Below, in pieces: positions 5,791 through 12,748 of a stretch of DNA of 12,748 nt (positions are counted from its first letter, which is position 1; each line of letters opens with the position of its first letter). The translations under genes were made by a program, and so were the position numbers. Source of the DNA: Bdellovibrionales bacterium (lineage in GTDB: Bacteria > Bdellovibrionota > Bdellovibrionia > Bdellovibrionales > JAMPXM01); assembly GCA_005793615.1 (NCBI GenBank), contig SXRI01000051.1:1-12748 (forward strand), in the 5' to 3' direction. The notes below the pieces were generated by a model. The model saw only the letters and a list, made by a program, of their open reading frames with translations, was not told the DNA's origin and did not search any database.

Positions 5791-8700
5791 AGACCCATCC
5801 AATCTGTAGCTCGCGCGTCACTGGCAAGCTCTCCCGCGTCGGCTCCCTCACCACCCGCGAGTCCCTGCTGCGCGACCTTTGTCCACGATGTATAAACCTC
5901 AAGTTCATTGGCTTTGTCGACCGCAGCCTTATAGGAGTTCTTCGCCTCGTTTTTAAAGCCATTGATCTGGCCCTGAATCAGCTCTTTGTATTTCGCGGCT
6001 TCATCGGGCTTATAACCACTCGGCGCTTGAATCCGACCGAAGTGCTCAGCGAGCGAATCAAACATTTTTCCGGTCGATGCCAGAGCCGCAACAATATAAG
6101 TACCATTGTCAAAGCGAATGACCTCTTTCATTTCACCGATATATTTTTCACGCAGTGCCTTCACCTGCATTGCTGCACGCCCCTGGCTCTTTTCACTGAC
6201 ACCAAAGCGGACTGCACTCAACTCACGCAAAGTCGGTTGCGCGGCGAAAAAGCGCGCCTCAGCCGCATATTTCGCTGTCTCATTTCGCGCGGCTTTTCCG
6301 GCGGTGCCATAAATCTCAAGCACCTTCTTAAACCAAGCCCTGGCCTTGGACTCCTGCTCAAGGGACTCTGCAATGTGCGCAATCATATAGGTGGCATGAA
6401 TCGCGTGACTTTGCTTGCGAGGTCCCGCCTGGAGATACTGATTATAATGATAGGAGGCTTTCGTGAACTGCCCTTTGCGATTCAGCATTTCGGCTTGCGC
6501 ATATAACACTTCAACACGATCCGCTTTGTCAGTTCGTGAGTAATAGATTCCGTAGGCACGCATGGCCTCATCGGTTCCCCCTAGAGCATCCCACAATACG
6601 CCGGCGTTGAAATAAGCATTTACAGCTTTTGGATCCTTGGGATTTGCGGCCGCATAGGTCTGGTACTGCCGCGCGGCCGCCTCGATCTGCCCGGTCTGCT
6701 GATAGATTCGCGAAAGAGCATTGCGCGAATCATTTTGTGCTTCCTTGATCTTGGGATCATTCGATGGCACTGCCATGACCTGATTGTGCATGCGAGTCGC
6801 AGAGATCAAATCACCCGCTTTTTCGTAGTTTACGGCAGCCTTGTAGCGAGCAGCCGCCGCCAACTCCGATTGCTTGTTCGTGGTCGCGAAGGTCTCGAAC
6901 TCTTTGGCGGCCTTGGCCGAATCACCGGTGTCGGCAATCTTTTCTGCCCGCAAGTACCCCGCCTTAGCGATGATCACGCGAACCTCATCACCAAACTTCG
7001 TACTCGCGATCGCCGGATTCGCAAGGAACTCAGCACCCTTGCGCGCAAGACCATCCATGTCGTTCTTAAGTTTATAGATATCAAGAGTCAGGTTGCCGGC
7101 AATAATTCCGTTTTCAGACCGGGGCTCTTCCTTGATGATCTGTTCAAAGAGCGCCAAAGCTTCGTCAAAATGATTGTAGGAATAATAGAGTACCGCCAAT
7201 CTTCTACGAATATCGCTGGTCTTCTGGCCCTTAGGAAAAGTGGCGATATAGCGCAAAGCCGCCTTTTCAAAGCGCTGCACGGGGGGATCAAGTGGCATCA
7301 AGGTTAATGACTGACCTCGACGGACTTCAATTTCTTTCGGTGAAGGCAGGTCTTTTTCAAGCGCCAGGAGCGCGTTGACGATCGCCTTCTCACGAAAAGG
7401 CCCTTTGGGCTCTTTATCCGCGACCCAAGTATAGAGCTTTGCTGCATCTTCATGTTTTTCCATATCGAACAGAAGTTCGGCATGGAAGAACCGCATCTCT
7501 ACCGCTTTCTGTGTTTCCGGGAAATAGCGGAAATACTGGATATAGGCATCGCTCGCTGATTTTTGCGTGTACGGAGTACGGGCATTTTGCGCCGCCTGAT
7601 GCTGCACGAGCACAAAGTTACGTAACGTTGTTTCTTGCAGGTGAGCGACGTCCGCCACGAGCTTCTGATTGGCTGCATTCGCTTTTGCCCAAGAGCTCTG
7701 TGGACCAAATGCATCCAGCCAAATTTCGAATTCTTTGCGAAATTCTTTAGGATCTTGGCTCGAATGTGCGATCACGATTTGATACTGATACTCTGCCGCG
7801 CGATCACCAGCGGGATTGAAACCTATCAATTGTCTAAAAATGTTTGTCGCTGCATCACGATTTCCGGTGTCAGTATAGATGAAGGCGAGGCGTTCAAGCA
7901 TCTTCATCGCCATTTTTTCGTTACCCGCCATTCGTTGGAAGTCAGACGCAGCCTTCTCGGGACTATCGACTTCGGCATAGAACGGTACGTAATCCTTGAG
8001 GGCTTCTTGTGCTAAACGAAGCTTGTTTACTGCTTTGCGACCACCCGGTGCGTTTTCTTCACGCTCGTTGATTCGACTCTGATAGACGACTCGCTCTAAG
8101 GCTTGAAGAGCAACTGGAATGCGATTCAACCGATAGAGACACCATGCGGATTTATACAATGCGAAAGTATTGAGGCGAGCCTTTTTGACCTTGATAACTT
8201 TCATGTAGTTTTCAAGTGCCGGCTGCCACTTTTCATTTTCGAAGTAGAATTCACCTAGGGCAAAATGCGATGCAGAGATAAAAACACTGTCGGGATACTT
8301 TTTTACCAGCTCTGAATAGTATTTTTCCCCCAACTGGGGGTTCCCTAATTCAAAATGGTTATAACCGAGAAAGAAAAGCGCCTGGTCAACTTTTCGATCC
8401 TGCGGAAAGTCCTTAATGAACCACTCGTAAAGCTGAACTGCTTTTTCGTTATATTCACGTGAGGCTTTGGTATTGATCTGAGGCCGTATTCGGGTTTTCT
8501 TGTCGGCAAAGTCCTTCAGTCGTTTTTCAAATTCCGCTTGCTCTCTTAAGTCGATTATTCGGGCCTTTTCCACATAGCGCTCACCGAGACGAAGCCAGAT
8601 TTCACCACGATTGACGCTCTTGCTATTCTGCTGCGAAAGACGGAAAAGGGTTTTCACTTCCTCATCCAGAATGCGTTCGTACTCGGCTTCTTTTCCGACC

Positions 8701-9029
8701 GCACCATCGTAGAAATTGTTGGAACGCGGCGGTTTGACGGTTTCCAGGCTATGCGGTGTCGGTGCGGCAAGAGCTTGCGATTGCGGAAGCTGGGTGCCTT
8801 CTTTTTTCATATCGAGTGAACGAGTGTTGCCACTGCGTCCAGCAACCGGAGCTACTGTCGACGTCGGCGCTCCCCTGCGTGCCGGTTGTTGTTTTTGGGC
8901 CGGCGCCTTGGCGCGCGAATTCGGTTTCGCACCGTAAGCTGGCACGGTGAGAGCAAGCACTGCTACCGTGACCAGTGCCGCCATTTGAAAGTCAGGACCC
9001 AGTATGAGGCGAAAGCGGCGTTCACTCAC
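5787..9029 (-). CDS. gltD: GltD-like giant secreted TPR protein
   Basis: The protein is 1080 aa. A Sec signal is predicted at about 16-34 (MAALVTVAVLALTVPAYGA) after a 15-residue basic lead. Residues 36-100 are an Ala/Pro/Gln-rich linker. The rest is a long helical solenoid with many TPR units. Clear ones lie at about 190-310 (LFFLGYNHFELGNPQLGEKYYSELV is one consensus stretch), with more toward residue 970, including the outer-membrane-assembly-like pattern (A..Y...V..YP.S). It likely forms a periplasmic scaffold with GltC and GltE under the outer-membrane barrels. The start is GTG at 9027-9029: it has GGAG 9 nt upstream and overlaps the gltC stop by 8 nt. ATG at 8984 lacks a ribosome site and would leave no basic N-region. 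The gene ends in a GTGA overlap with gltE. The GltD/NfsD assignment is by size, fold and position. Confidence 0.82.
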   Translation of the reverse strand: MSERRFRLILGPDFQMAALVTVAVLALTVPAYGAKPNSRAKAPAQKQQPARRGAPTSTVAPVAGRSGNTRSLDMKKEGTQLPQSQALAAPTPHSLETVKPPRSNNFYDGAVGKEAEYERILDEEVKTLFRLSQQNSKSVNRGEIWLRLGERYVEKARIIDLREQAEFEKRLKDFADKKTRIRPQINTKASREYNEKAVQLYEWFIKDFPQDRKVDQALFFLGYNHFELGNPQLGEKYYSELVKKYPDSVFISASHFALGEFYFENEKWQPALENYMKVIKVKKARLNTFALYKSAWCLYRLNRIPVALQALERVVYQSRINEREENAPGGRKAVNKLRLAQEALKDYVPFYAEVDSPEKAASDFQRMAGNEKMAMKMLERLAFIYTDTGNRDAATNIFRQLIGFNPAGDRAAEYQYQIVIAHSSQDPKEFRKEFEIWLDAFGPQSSWAKANAANQKLVADVAHLQETTLRNFVLVQHQAAQNARTPYTQKSASDAYIQYFRYFPETQKAVEMRFFHAELLFDMEKHEDAAKLYTWVADKEPKGPFREKAIVNALLALEKDLPSPKEIEVRRGQSLTLMPLDPPVQRFEKAALRYIATFPKGQKTSDIRRRLAVLYYSYNHFDEALALFEQIIKEEPRSENGIIAGNLTLDIYKLKNDMDGLARKGAEFLANPAIASTKFGDEVRVIIAKAGYLRAEKIADTGDSAKAAKEFETFATTNKQSELAAAARYKAAVNYEKAGDLISATRMHNQVMAVPSNDPKIKEAQNDSRNALSRIYQQTGQIEAAARQYQTYAAANPKDPKAVNAYFNAGVLWDALGGTDEAMRAYGIYYSRTDKADRVEVLYAQAEMLNRKGQFTKASYHYNQYLQAGPRKQSHAIHATYMIAHIAESLEQESKARAWFKKVLEIYGTAGKAARNETAKYAAEARFFAAQPTLRELSAVRFGVSEKSQGRAAMQVKALREKYIGEMKEVIRFDNGTYIVAALASTGKMFDSLAEHFGRIQAPSGYKPDEAAKYKELIQGQINGFKNEAKNSYKAAVDKANELEVYTSWTKVAQQGLAGGEGADAGELASDARATDWMGL

Positions 9030-10791
9030 AAGATTTCACTCCGACATAGTGGTAGTTACCAATCTCATCCAACCAGTATTCACCCGTGAACGGCCAGTAC
9101 TCGAAACCATTCTGGACATAGAAGTTGCGGTTCTGGTTGTCATCGACATGCGTCTTTACTAGCTCTTTTCCGGCGATCTCTTTACGCAGGACTTCTTTCT
9201 TGCTGGAAAGCATCTCAAATCGCAAGAATCCGGTTTGCTCGAACAAATCCACCAGTTCGTTTTGAATCAAAGCCATGTGATGTCGCACCTGACGGCCGGC
9301 AAACACCTGCGTGGCCTGAATGCGCTTGTCGAGAATCTTTTTTACGTAAAGACCCACCGCTGATCCACGCCAACCCGCCGGCATCGATGCGAGCCGGTGA
9401 TTCTCGGCCTCGAGATTATTGAGATAGCTAACCGTGCGGCGAACATCGCCTTCTTTCAGAATATTTCGTGCCACCAAGAAGGGAATCTGTAATCCACGCC
9501 GTGAAGCACGGCCTCCGCCTCGTAGCGATTCAAATTTTTCCGCGATTCGCGAAATTTCTTTATAATAGGTGATCGGATCGTTGATATCGGTCAAAACCGC
9601 CTTCACATCGCGAAGGACCGGTCGATAGATCTTCTCGAACAAACCGATAACTCGGTCCATTTCATCGTGTTTGCAAATATAGAGATAAACAATCGCCCGC
9701 AAGTAGAGCGATTCGGTCTGATAGAAGTCTTCGTAATAAGGCGAGTGTAGAGAGTGAAAATTGGAAAGCGCCGAACGAAAGCGGCCATCCATCAGCATCG
9801 CCCAACTGGATTCAAACAAGGATTCGTGCCACTGTTCGGTATCGCGGGGAATGTCGCGATAAGCCTCAATCGCTCCGTCAAACTGTTTACGCTGATACAT
9901 CACACGGGCCCGACCGAGAAGCGCGCTCACACGTGTCGGGTCGGTAACACCAAGATACCTTGTCTGCTCCGCGAGATCATCAAACGCAATCAAAGCCTTA
10001 TCGGGTTGACCGGCTTCAGCTAGTGCCAAACCCAAACGATAGCGAGACTTGAAATAGAACTGACTATTTTGTCTAACCTTCACGAACTCACGCGTGGCTG
10101 CAGCAAAATCCTTTTCCTGCATTTTTAGTTCGCCAGTACGGTAGGCAAGCATGTCGCGACTTGCAGCCGGAAACTCATCATCTTTGATCTGTTTAATCGC
10201 ATAACGCAGCAAAACTTCACTATTCAAGATATCCGCAGCCAAGGCGATCTTCTCAAGACTTTGCCGGAGATATTTACTTTTTAAATTGCCGCGGCTTTCT
10301 GTACGTACAACATCATAAAATACGAAGGCAGCAGCCTGATAAAAACGCATTTCGAACAACATTAAGCCTAAGATGTACTTAACTTGCGCTGAGTGCTGGA
10401 TGTATCGCGGCGAGCGGCTCATCTGAAAGAGCAACTTCGACGCATCCTGGTATTGACCAGAGCCGGCGAGTGACATCGCTTTCGACATCACCGGATCATT
10501 TTTGAGACTGGTAGAGGTCGAACCACGACTTGGGGAAACCGAAGCAGAACTTGAGTTTTTTGCAACCAGCTCGCCGTCCGCCATCATCTCTTCGAGCGAT
10601 TCAGAAAGCACCGGATCAAGAGGTGAAGACAAAGAGACGAGTGGGACCAGGGGCACCGCAGGCGCGAGTGAAAGATCGCCAATGACGGGCGAGAATCTCA
10701 CACCGCTCGGTGCTCCCGATGCGCTTGGCAAAATGAAACCTGAAAGCAGAGAGGCAGCGACCGTAAAGTGGAGCCATGAATTGCATCTCAT
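9022..10791 (-). CDS. gltC: GltC-like secreted TPR protein
   Basis: This 589-aa protein has a signal peptide (MRCNSWLHFTVAASLLSGF, then SASG before Ala27). A Ser/Pro-rich spacer runs to about residue 100. TPR-type helical pairs occupy about 100-385 (AGSGQYQDASKLLFQM; MLFEMRFYQAAAFVFYDVV; EAGQPDKALIAFDDLA; KQFDGAIEAYRDIP). A helical region follows, then an aromatic C-terminus (about 555-589, FEYWPFTGEYWLDE) that does not look like TPR. GltC in Myxococcus is a periplasmic TPR protein that interacts with the outer-membrane GltA/GltB; here it lies directly after the barrel genes, as expected. The ATG overlaps the gltB stop as ATGA, so translation is probably coupled. There is one Cys in the signal peptide (residue 3), but it is not in a lipobox. 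The alternative name is NfsC. Confidence 0.8.
   Translation of the reverse strand: MRCNSWLHFTVAASLLSGFILPSASGAPSGVRFSPVIGDLSLAPAVPLVPLVSLSSPLDPVLSESLEEMMADGELVAKNSSSASVSPSRGSTSTSLKNDPVMSKAMSLAGSGQYQDASKLLFQMSRSPRYIQHSAQVKYILGLMLFEMRFYQAAAFVFYDVVRTESRGNLKSKYLRQSLEKIALAADILNSEVLLRYAIKQIKDDEFPAASRDMLAYRTGELKMQEKDFAAATREFVKVRQNSQFYFKSRYRLGLALAEAGQPDKALIAFDDLAEQTRYLGVTDPTRVSALLGRARVMYQRKQFDGAIEAYRDIPRDTEQWHESLFESSWAMLMDGRFRSALSNFHSLHSPYYEDFYQTESLYLRAIVYLYICKHDEMDRVIGLFEKIYRPVLRDVKAVLTDINDPITYYKEISRIAEKFESLRGGGRASRRGLQIPFLVARNILKEGDVRRTVSYLNNLEAENHRLASMPAGWRGSAVGLYVKKILDKRIQATQVFAGRQVRHHMALIQNELVDLFEQTGFLRFEMLSSKKEVLRKEIAGKELVKTHVDDNQNRNFYVQNGFEYWPFTGEYWLDEIGNYHYVGVKSCE
9039..9042 (-). promoter_or_regulatory. 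Ribosome binding site deciding the GTG start of gltD
   Basis: The minus strand reads GGAG, 9 nt before GTG at 9029 and inside the last codons of gltC. The next in-frame ATG (8984) has no comparable site. Confidence 0.5.
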
Positions 10792-11594
10792 CTGTAGGTC
10801 GCCTCCGGGAAGAACCAGATCCAGCCAATTGTAAACACTAGATTATTGTAGAGAGAGCTGTTGCCAGTGGTATCGACACTCGATTTCGCACTAAACGCGT
10901 ACCAGCTGAAATCCCAGCGAAGCGCACTAGACTTGCTCAATGCGAATGCCTGGCCGGTGCCCGCATGAAAACTCATCGCGTTTTCGCCATGATTTGTACC
11001 CGTCAACCCCAAGCCACCAGAGAAATACAAATCGAAGGGCGTGATCTTGCGATTATCCCAGGTCATTTTGCCGTAGATGGGTATCCATTTGAAGTCCACA
11101 CCTATATAGGACTTGGACGTAACAAAAGCCGTCGTTTCAACTCCTCGTTTATTCTTTAGATCTTCGGTCATCTCACGCTTGGAGACCGTCATATAAGAAA
11201 ACGTGGCCTCAATTCCGTAGCGTTCTCGCAGATAATAGCCAACACGCCCTTGCACACCAAAGTTGAGAAAGAAGGCGTCATTGAGATTGAGAGCAGGAGC
11301 CGCGTAGATCTCCCAGCGCTGCGACTTTGGCAGGAAGCGGCGTGAAATCACGGCGATGTCTTTGAAAGACTGCATTTTTCCCAGATCGCCAACGTCCTTG
11401 ATGTCGGTCTGCTTGACGTCAGGTTGCGCGCCAGGCAGAGGAGCCTTCGAAGGCGATTCCGACCGAGCGGCCTCAGGTGTCGACTCGTCTTTTGAAAACA
11501 TTGTTTCGACTTCGTCCAAACCCGTATCTTCTTGGGCATGCGCAGGCGACACCATCACCGCACAGAGCATAATGAACAAAAGCTGTTTGACCAT
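10788..11594 (-). CDS. gltB: GltB-like outer-membrane beta-barrel protein
   Basis: This 268-aa protein has a signal peptide (MVKQLLFIMLCAVMVSPAHA, cleaved before Gln21). An acidic Ser/Pro-rich segment (about 22-60) is followed by a barrel of alternating strands to the end. Typical features are SQRWEIY, NDAFFLNFGVQG, YYLRERYGIEATFSY, WIPIYGKMTW, DLYFSGGLGLTG and a last strand NLVFTIGWIWFF. These fit the outer-membrane beta-barrel family found beside myxococcal gliding and Nfs genes. I chose ATG at 11592-11594: it has GGAAGG 11 nt upstream and gives a standard signal peptide. An ATG 14 codons earlier (11636) has no ribosome site. The protein shares RWEI, the FF segment and the (P-x-YGK) segment with the gltA product, so the two look like tandem paralogues. 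It likely forms surface-facing outer-membrane parts with GltA. It opens the tightly packed run to aglS. Confidence 0.8.
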   Translation of the reverse strand: MVKQLLFIMLCAVMVSPAHAQEDTGLDEVETMFSKDESTPEAARSESPSKAPLPGAQPDVKQTDIKDVGDLGKMQSFKDIAVISRRFLPKSQRWEIYAAPALNLNDAFFLNFGVQGRVGYYLRERYGIEATFSYMTVSKREMTEDLKNKRGVETTAFVTSKSYIGVDFKWIPIYGKMTWDNRKITPFDLYFSGGLGLTGTNHGENAMSFHAGTGQAFALSKSSALRWDFSWYAFSAKSSVDTTGNSSLYNNLVFTIGWIWFFPEATYR

Positions 11595-11605
11595 GATGTG
11601 ATAAA

Positions 11606-11611
11606 CCTTCC
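11606..11611 (-). promoter_or_regulatory. Ribosome binding site deciding the ATG start of gltB
   Basis: The minus strand reads GGAAGG, 11 nt before ATG at 11594. The longer frame beginning at 11636 has nothing similar upstream, which argues for the shorter protein. Confidence 0.6.
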
Positions 11612-11627
11612 GTGGTGCTCGTGCAAA

Positions 11628-11677
11628 TCTCGTCAAGTCTCTGGTCTCGCAGTGGTCTCACCCTGATCTCACTGTGG
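11628..11677 (-). repeat. TCTC/GAGA repeats in the gltB leader, partly at 11-bp spacing
   Basis: On the plus strand, TCTC occurs at 11628, 11638, 11645, 11656 and 11667. The last three head 11-bp units (TCTCGCAGTGG, TCTCACCCTGA, TCTCACTGTGG). They lie between the putative gltB promoter and its start codon. Spacing near one DNA turn would suit repeated contacts by a regulator or structure in the leader RNA. No known operator was recognised. Confidence 0.45.
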
Positions 11678-11686
11678 CCTTTTTTT
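11648..11686 (+). terminator. Possible plus-strand intrinsic terminator (antisense to the gltA-gltB gap)
   Basis: CAGTG (11650-11654) pairs with CACTG (11670-11674). Wobble pairs and an outer C-G extend the stem to about 8 bp with a 13-nt loop. GCC and seven T residues (11680-11686) follow. The shape is that of a weak intrinsic terminator for plus-strand transcription, but no plus-strand gene precedes it. The stem overlaps the TCTC repeats, so it may be a by-product of them. Confidence 0.25.
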
Positions 11687-11697
11687 GACCGGACTTT

Positions 11698-11728
11698 GTT
11701 TATCTTAACAAATCTTTTCCTCTATCAA
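11698..11728 (-). promoter_or_regulatory. Putative promoter of gltB and the downstream operon
   Basis: The minus strand carries TTGATA (-35-like, five of six matches to TTGACA), a 15-nt spacer, then TAAGAT preceded by TGT, forming an extended -10 (TGTTAAGAT). This is followed by AAAC. The 15-nt spacing is short, but an extended -10 can tolerate that. The element would leave a leader of about 95 nt before gltB. The same 13-nt -10 region, with two changes, occurs upstream of gltA. Confidence 0.4.
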
Positions 11729-11771
11729 CAGTAACCTCGACCTAGATCCAGAGCCAAACCTCTGCGCCGTC

Positions 11772-12530
11772 CTACATTCCTGGAAACAGGTAAACCAAAC
11801 TTGCAGACAGTAAGCTCGGAAATTGGAGTTTTTGACCGAATTTGCTAGCTGATTGAACCGTTGTCGACTGACTCAAGTCGACCGATAAAATATCGGGACC
11901 CTGATAAGCCACGACGCGAAAGTCGACTCGAAAGGACCAATTCGGTGAAAAGTAAAGTTTTTCGCCAACACCAAAATTGAGCGCCGGATTCACGGAGTCG
12001 CCGACCGCAAAAAAACCGCCGCCAACAAAACCAAAGGCGCTAAGATTCATTACATAGTCTTTGGTAATCGAAATCTTGCCGTAGAAGGGCGTGTACTGAT
12101 AGTTGCCGAGTAGCAGATATTGCGGCGCTGGTGCGTTTTGCAGATTCGCATTGGTCACTTGCGTCTTCTTTGGAATCGGGTTCAAACCTTGAGCGTTGGC
12201 CGAGATTCCTTGTGCATACACCAGACCGAGAACATTGATGGCTGATTCCTCGTTGAGATGGTAGCTAACCATGCCGCCGTAATTCATCGGATTAAAGAAA
12301 GGCTCGAGCATCGCCATACCGAATGTCGGTCCGATTTCCCAACGCTTGCTAATCAATACACTCTTATTCTTTACCGAAACGGGATGATCAAAGACCGGAA
12401 GAACCGACTCAACTGCAAGTTCATCTTCAGGGAACTCAATCGTCTCTGCGCCTTGCAACGGGGCACTTGCACCCAGCGGTGAAAGAAACGCCAGTAATAC
12501 CAGCCAATTTCTGAAATGAGACCGAGCCAT
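11772..12530 (-). CDS. gltA: GltA-like outer-membrane beta-barrel protein
   Basis: This 252-aa protein has a signal peptide (MARSHFRNWLVLLAFLSPLGASA; cleavage after Ala23 or Ala28) and an acidic lead (ETIEFPEDELAVES). A barrel follows from about residue 58: SKRWEIGPTFGMAM, FFNPMNYGGMVSYHLNEES, YTPFYGKISI, FGFVGGGFFAVG, WSFRVDFRVVAY and a final LLSASLVYLF. It aligns by eye with the next gene's product (RWEI, FF, Y-x-L-x-E, P-x-YGK, GG), so both belong to the same outer-membrane barrel family. In Myxococcus GltA and GltB are outer-membrane partners of the gliding complex (NfsA/NfsB in spore-coat assembly). The ATG has AGAAGG 7 nt upstream. The gene is separated from gltB by 177 nt and may be transcribed both alone and with the rest. 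Which of the two barrels is A and which is B is by order only. Confidence 0.78.
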   Translation of the reverse strand: MARSHFRNWLVLLAFLSPLGASAPLQGAETIEFPEDELAVESVLPVFDHPVSVKNKSVLISKRWEIGPTFGMAMLEPFFNPMNYGGMVSYHLNEESAINVLGLVYAQGISANAQGLNPIPKKTQVTNANLQNAPAPQYLLLGNYQYTPFYGKISITKDYVMNLSAFGFVGGGFFAVGDSVNPALNFGVGEKLYFSPNWSFRVDFRVVAYQGPDILSVDLSQSTTVQSASKFGQKLQFPSLLSASLVYLFPGM

Positions 12531-12748
12531 GATTTACCCTTCTAAAGATGACGCTAGGTTTATCTTGTCAGAAAAACCGGCGTCGCCGCAACAAGACACG
12601 GCGAACCTAATAAGGTCACGTCTTTAGTCGAGGGTAGTTGTCTACTATTTAGGCTCATCGTGGAATTTAGGGGAGAAAACGATAGCATTTTCCTGATGAA
12701 ACGCCGTCTAGAAGAGGCATTGATAGGAATTGACTGATCCTCGGTTTC
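12531..12748. other. Upstream region of gltA at the window edge
   Basis: I see no gene that I can support here. On the minus strand, next to gltA, lie a ribosome site (AGAAGG, 12538-12543) and the putative -10 element at 12558-12570. The remaining bases show no clear -35 box, operator or terminator. A short plus-strand open stretch ending at 12737 has no convincing start. Confidence 0.5.
12558..12570 (-). promoter_or_regulatory. Putative extended -10 element of gltA
   Basis: The minus strand reads TGACAAGATAAAC, 11 of 13 bases identical to the element upstream of gltB (TGTTAAGATAAAC). It sits 27 nt before the gltA start, so transcription would begin just upstream of the ribosome site. No good -35 hexamer lies at the expected distance, so an activator or a non-housekeeping sigma factor may be needed, or the match may be chance. 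Confidence 0.35.

Noticed and set aside
11594..11636. Longer gltB start 14 codons upstream
   Set aside because: There is no ribosome site before it, and it would bury a standard signal peptide behind an extra basic stretch.
11749..11764. Small hairpin CAGAG-CCAAAC-CTCTG just after the gltA stop, as a terminator
   Set aside because: The stem is only 5 bp and has no T-run after it on the minus strand, so it is unlikely to terminate; read-through into gltB is possible.
12660..12737. Plus-strand open stretch starting GTG or ATG (MKRRLEEALIGID) at the right edge
   Set aside because: It is very short, has no well-placed ribosome site (GGGGAG is about 20 nt from the ATG), and resembles no family I recognise.

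Overview
The window looks like chromosomal DNA of a predatory or gliding deltaproteobacterium-type organism, most like Bdellovibrionota or Myxococcota. Composition is moderate, roughly half G+C, which fits the Bdellovibrio side better than high-GC myxobacteria. This placement rests on gene content only and no database was searched.

Almost the whole window (12530 down to 330, minus strand) is one gene cluster that matches, gene by gene, the trans-envelope Agl-Glt machine. In Myxococcus xanthus that machine drives focal-adhesion (adventurous) gliding, and its paralogue Nfs builds the spore coat. In transcription order the cluster holds: two outer-membrane beta-barrel proteins (GltA-like, GltB-like); a secreted TPR protein (GltC-like); a 1080-residue secreted TPR solenoid (GltD-like); a TPR lipoprotein (GltE-like); a small secreted protein (GltF-like); a single-pass inner-membrane protein with a cytoplasmic FHA domain, proline-rich periplasmic arm and AgmX/PglI (TonB-like) C-terminal domain (GltG-like); then the proton-channel motor, one TolQ/ExbB-type protein (AglR) and two TolR/ExbD-type proteins (AglQ, AglS). 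The expected logic is that the motor uses proton flow to move the GltG arm, which pushes on the GltC/D/E/F periplasmic complex and the GltA/B barrels at the surface.

From gltB to aglS the genes are packed like one operon: several stop/start overlaps of 1-8 nt and no gap over 53 nt. Four genes start with GTG or TTG. gltA is set apart by 177 nt. The regions before gltA and gltB share a 13-nt extended -10-like element, so each may have its own promoter. The gltB leader also carries TCTC repeats about one helical turn apart.

At the left edge, on the plus strand and converging on aglS with no base between the stop codons, lies the 3' end of a PilZ-domain gene (a c-di-GMP-binding family). Its reading frame is broken at about position 60, exactly at a G-GGT-TTG heptamer. 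No tRNA, rRNA, CRISPR array, transposase or phage gene was seen. The 218 bases at the right edge hold only the gltA upstream region.
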